From: Bacteroidota bacterium
GTDB lineage: Bacteria; Bacteroidota; Ignavibacteria; Ignavibacteriales; Ignavibacteriaceae
Direction of reading: 5' to 3'
NCBI GenBank assembly: GCA_021796135.1
Contig: JAJYOQ010000167.1
Location: 1 to 8,322, forward strand
Length of the DNA stretch: 8,322 nt
Part shown: in pieces, positions 5,764-8,322 of the stretch
How the letters are laid out: each line of letters begins with the position of its first letter
Numbering within the stretch: position 1 is the first letter of the stretch
Position numbers and translations under genes: made by a program
The notes under the pieces: generated by a model
Told to the model about the DNA's origin: nothing
Database searches by the model: none
Seen by the model: the letters and a program-made list of their open reading frames with translations, nothing else

Positions 5764-5775
5764 TCTGTGAACAGA
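5764..5775. repeat. Palindrome TCTGTGAACAGA just before the korA start
   Basis: TCTGT (5764-5768) and ACAGA (5771-5775) are exact inverted arms with a 2-bp centre, ending one base before ATG 5777. The site lies between the only Shine-Dalgarno-like bases (AAAGG, 5759-5763) and the start. A 2-nt loop is too tight for a full RNA hairpin, so a DNA operator is the likelier reading if it is functional. Confidence 0.3.
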
Positions 5776-5776
5776 T

Positions 5777-7630
5777 ATGAAAATAGATAAGGACACGCTT
5801 GAACTTTCCGATGTTACGGTAAGATTTGCCGGTGATTCAGGAGATGGCATGCAGCTTACCGGAATGCAATTTACAAATACAACAGCTTTGGTAGGGAATG
5901 ACTTAAGTACACTTCCCGATTATCCTGCGGAAATTAGAGCTCCTGTTGGAACGACATATGGCGTAAGCGGTTTTCAATTGCATTTTAGCAGCAGGGACAT
6001 TCAAACTCCCGGTGATTCACCTGATGTATTGGTTGCAATGAATCCGGCTGCGTTAAAAGTTAATGTAAAAGACTTAAAGCACAATGCTACAATAATAATA
6101 AATATTAACTCATTTGACGATAGAAATTTAAAATTAGCCGGATATGATAAAAACCCGTTGGAAGATAATTCACTAGATGGTTTTAATATAGTGCCTGTTC
6201 CGCTTAGCCAGCAAACAAGCAAGGCGCTTGAAGGCAGCGGATTATCAGCTAAAGAAATAGCAAGATGTAAAAACTTTTTTGCATTGGGCATGATGTACTG
6301 GCTTTATAGTCGACCTATTGAACCGACATTAAAATGGATTAGGGATAAGTTTAAGGATATGTCATTATTAGCTTCTGCTAATGAAAAAGCATTACTTGCT
6401 GGTTATTATTTCGGTGAAAATACTGAATTATTTACAACACGTTATGAAGTTGAACCTGCTAAGCTTCCGACAGGCATATATAGAAATATTTCCGGAAACG
6501 AGGCGATTGCATTAGGATTTGTAACAGCTTCCGTAAAATCAGGGTTGCCTTTATTTCTTGGATCATACCCAATAACACCCGCATCAGACATTTTACACGA
6601 ACTCAGCAAACATAAAAATTTCGGTGTCAGAACCTTTCAAGCCGAAGATGAAATTGCGGCAATTACAGCTTCAATCGGAGCATCCTTTACTGGAGCTTTA
6701 GCAATTACAACTACTAGCGGTCCGGGTGTTGCATTAAAAACTGAAGCGATTGGCTTAGCGGTGATGACAGAGCTGCCTATCATTATTATAGATGTGCAGA
6801 GAGGCGGACCAAGCACAGGATTACCTACAAAAACTGAACAATCAGATTTACAACAAGCTATTAATGGGAGAAACGGAGAGGCACCAGTAGTTGTCATAGC
6901 AGCATCAACACCTGCAGATTGCTTCAATATTGCATTAGAAGCTTCTCGTATCGCAACAAAATATATGACTCCTGTTATTTTGCTTTCGGACGGTTATATA
7001 GCAAATGGATCAGAACCCTGGAAAATTCCTGACCCTGATGAAATTCCTGAAATCAAGGTTGAATTCAGGACAGTGAAAGAAGGTGATGCGCCTTATAGGA
7101 GAGATGAAAATTTAAAGAGACCCTGGGCAATTCCGGGCACTCCGGGTCTTGAGCATAGAATAGGCGGTTTAGAAAAATCGAATATTACTGGTAATGTAAA
7201 TTATGATCCTGATAATCACGAATTTATGGTGCATCTTCGAGCCCAAAAAATTAAGAATATAGAAAATGACATACCTGAATTAGAAGTTACTGGAGATAAA
7301 GATGCCGATGTTTTAGTAATAGGCTGGGGAGGGACATTTGGTTCAATATCAGAAGCAGTTACGTCAGTTAGGAAAAACGGAGGCAGAGTAGCACAAGCTC
7401 ATTTTAAGTATCTGAACCCGTTTCCGAAAAATACCGGAGAAATACTTAAAAAATATAATCATATTATTTGCGCTGAACTAAATATGGGGCAGCTGGCAAA
7501 GTTTTTAAAAAGTGAATATCCGGTTGCAATAGATTCATATACAAAAATTCAGGGACTTCCATTTAAATCTTCCGAAATTGAGAATAAGATATTAAAAGTC
7601 TTAGGAGAGAAAAAAAATGATAGACAATAA
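5777..7630 (+). CDS. korA: 2-oxoacid:ferredoxin oxidoreductase, fused gamma-alpha subunit (probable 2-oxoglutarate, KorA)
   Basis: This subunit works with KorB to convert 2-oxoglutarate and CoA to succinyl-CoA and CO2 with ferredoxin as electron carrier; the reaction can also run in reverse in reductive TCA pathways. The 617-residue length is typical of the gamma-alpha fusion. The gamma part (about 12-200) opens [15 protein letters not shown] and includes [22 protein letters not shown]. The alpha part (about 238-420) has SYPITPASD (263-271), QAEDE (288-292), TTSGPG (312-317) and [18 protein letters not shown] (341-358). A C-terminal domain (about 500-605) carries [12 protein letters not shown] and LNPFP. 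Substrate choice among 2-oxoacids is inferred mainly from the KorB motif and the two-subunit layout. The ATG at 5777 is the first start after an in-frame TGA at 5768. The Shine-Dalgarno is weak (AAAGG, 13 nt away). The gene overlaps korB by 14 bp. Confidence 0.93.
   Translation: MKIDKDTLELSDVTVRFAGDSGDGMQLTGMQFTNTTALVGNDLSTLPDYPAEIRAPVGTTYGVSGFQLHFSSRDIQTPGDSPDVLVAMNPAALKVNVKDLKHNATIIININSFDDRNLKLAGYDKNPLEDNSLDGFNIVPVPLSQQTSKALEGSGLSAKEIARCKNFFALGMMYWLYSRPIEPTLKWIRDKFKDMSLLASANEKALLAGYYFGENTELFTTRYEVEPAKLPTGIYRNISGNEAIALGFVTASVKSGLPLFLGSYPITPASDILHELSKHKNFGVRTFQAEDEIAAITASIGASFTGALAITTTSGPGVALKTEAIGLAVMTELPIIIIDVQRGGPSTGLPTKTEQSDLQQAINGRNGEAPVVVIAASTPADCFNIALEASRIATKYMTPVILLSDGYIANGSEPWKIPDPDEIPEIKVEFRTVKEGDAPYRRDENLKRPWAIPGTPGLEHRIGGLEKSNITGNVNYDPDNHEFMVHLRAQKIKNIENDIPELEVTGDKDADVLVIGWGGTFGSISEAVTSVRKNGGRVAQAHFKYLNPFPKNTGEILKKYNHIICAELNMGQLAKFLKSEYPVAIDSYTKIQGLPFKSSEIENKILKVLGEKKNDRQ
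7603..7607 (+). promoter_or_regulatory. korB ribosome binding site inside korA
   Basis: AGGAG lies 9 nt before the korB ATG at 7617, within the last codons of korA. Its presence with the 14-bp overlap indicates that korB is translated from the korA message, probably coupled to it. Confidence 0.65.
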
Positions 7631-8322
7631 TATAAGAGAAAATATAACCGGAAAAGTTAAATATACATCCAAAGATTTTACATCTTCCCAGGATGTAAGA
7701 TGGTGTCCGGGGTGCGGAGATTATTCTATCCTTGCACAGGTACAAAGAACATCTCCTGACCTGGGGTTTATAAAAGAAAATATAGTTTGGGTATCGGGAA
7801 TCGGATGTTCATCAAGATTTCCATATTACATGGATACATATGGAATTCACGGAATACATGGAAGAGCTGCTGCCATTGCAACAGGTGTTAAAGTTAACAA
7901 TCCTAAATTATCAGTCTGGGTTGCTACTGGCGACGGTGATTTATTAAGCATCGGCGGAAATCATTTTATTCATGCATGCCGAAGAAATATTGACATAAAT
8001 ATTCTTCTTTTCAATAATAAAATATATGGATTGACCAAAGGTCAGTACTCCCCGACTTCGGAGAAAGGGAAAAAAACTAAAAGCAGTCCTTTTGGAAGTA
8101 TTGATTTTCCATTTAATCCCTTAAATCTTGCTATTGGAGCAGAAGCTACTTTCATTGCAAGAACTTTAGATAGGGATCCTAAACATCTCCAGAATATAAT
8201 AAAAAGAGCATCGGAGCACTCAGGAACTTCCTTCGTTGAAGTGTTACAGAATTGCAATATATTTAATGACGGGGCATTTGAACTTTATACTGAAAAAGAA
8301 ACTAAGGCAGATAATGTATTAT
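7617..8322 (+). CDS. korB: 2-oxoacid:ferredoxin oxidoreductase beta subunit (KorB), 3' truncated by window
   Basis: This frame runs open from ATG 7617 to the window edge, giving the first 235 residues of a protein usually near 280-370 long. It is the thiamine-diphosphate and 4Fe-4S subunit that completes KorA. The sequence shows WCPGCGDY (29-36), [11 protein letters not shown] (61-71), the ThDP/Mg motif GDGD (105-108) continuing to FNN (132-134), and [12 protein letters not shown] (137-148). The four cysteines expected to hold the cluster are C30, C33, C64 and C213 ([11 protein letters not shown]). The TKGQxSPTS form and the short unfused beta subunit fit 2-oxoglutarate oxidoreductases better than pyruvate enzymes. 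It begins 14 bp before the korA stop. No ferredoxin gene is visible inside the window. Confidence 0.95.
   Translation, partial: MIDNNIRENITGKVKYTSKDFTSSQDVRWCPGCGDYSILAQVQRTSPDLGFIKENIVWVSGIGCSSRFPYYMDTYGIHGIHGRAAAIATGVKVNNPKLSVWVATGDGDLLSIGGNHFIHACRRNIDINILLFNNKIYGLTKGQYSPTSEKGKKTKSSPFGSIDFPFNPLNLAIGAEATFIARTLDRDPKHLQNIIKRASEHSGTSFVEVLQNCNIFNDGAFELYTEKETKADNVL

Noticed and set aside
6001..6927. Minus-strand open frames of 96 residues within korA
   Set aside because: They are antisense shadows of well-conserved korA codons.
7563..7745. Minus-strand 60-residue frame across the korA-korB junction
   Set aside because: Both plus-strand frames here are clearly conserved Kor subunits, and the antisense frame shows no protein features.
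8042..8257. Minus-strand 71-residue frame near the window end
   Set aside because: It is antisense to korB, which continues open to the edge with recognisable motifs.
1..8322. CRISPR array, tRNA, rRNA, IS element or transposase
   Set aside because: I saw no spaced direct repeats, cloverleaf sequence, terminal inverted repeats with a transposase, or rRNA motifs.

Overview
The window is AT-rich, dense bacterial DNA with no RNA genes, mobile elements or CRISPR arrays that I can see. Codon use leans to AGA for Arg, ATA for Ile and TTA for Leu. The gene mix is an NtrB/NtrC-type two-component pair, UspA, a DnaQ/GIY-YIG fusion nuclease, and a ferredoxin-dependent 2-oxoacid oxidoreductase with fused gamma-alpha subunit. 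This fits an anaerobic or facultative member of the Bacteroidota/Chlorobiota side of the tree, with Ignavibacteria as my best guess. That placement is inference from style, not from a marker gene.

Layout. (1) Positions 1-2203, plus strand: the 3' part of a PAS-containing sensor histidine kinase, then 14 bp later a complete sigma-54-dependent, NtrC-family response regulator. (2) Positions 2204-2445: a gene-free, very AT-rich spacer carrying several inverted repeats, four copies of the half-site TTAATGC/GCATTAA, and a partial sigma-54-like -24 element. (3) Positions 2446-3821, plus strand: a probable three-gene operon of a stand-alone receiver domain with a degenerate acidic pocket, a UspA protein behind a near-perfect Shine-Dalgarno, and a small exported protein that looks like an OB-fold barrel. 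(4) Positions 3852-5657, minus strand: a 601-residue protein joining a DEDDh 3'-5' exonuclease to a UvrC-like N-terminal half (GIY-YIG nuclease, Cys cluster, UVR helix pair). It converges on the operon with a 30 bp gap. (5) Positions 5658-5776: a divergent intergenic region. (6) Positions 5777 to the window end, plus strand: korA (gamma-alpha fusion) and the first 235 codons of korB, overlapping by 14 bp. They encode a 2-oxoacid:ferredoxin oxidoreductase, most likely for 2-oxoglutarate.

How they may work together. The kinase phosphorylates the NtrC-type regulator, which would activate sigma-54 promoters. The repeated half-sites in the following spacer lie about 100 bp upstream of the partial -24 element. 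The most interesting reading of the window is therefore that the regulator controls the adjacent receiver-UspA-exported protein operon as a small stress or redox module. This is a hypothesis: the -12 half of the promoter is poor. The nuclease and the Kor enzyme look like independent housekeeping units. I did not find a clearly unprecedented system. The best leads are the regulatory spacer, the degenerate receiver operon and the nuclease fusion.
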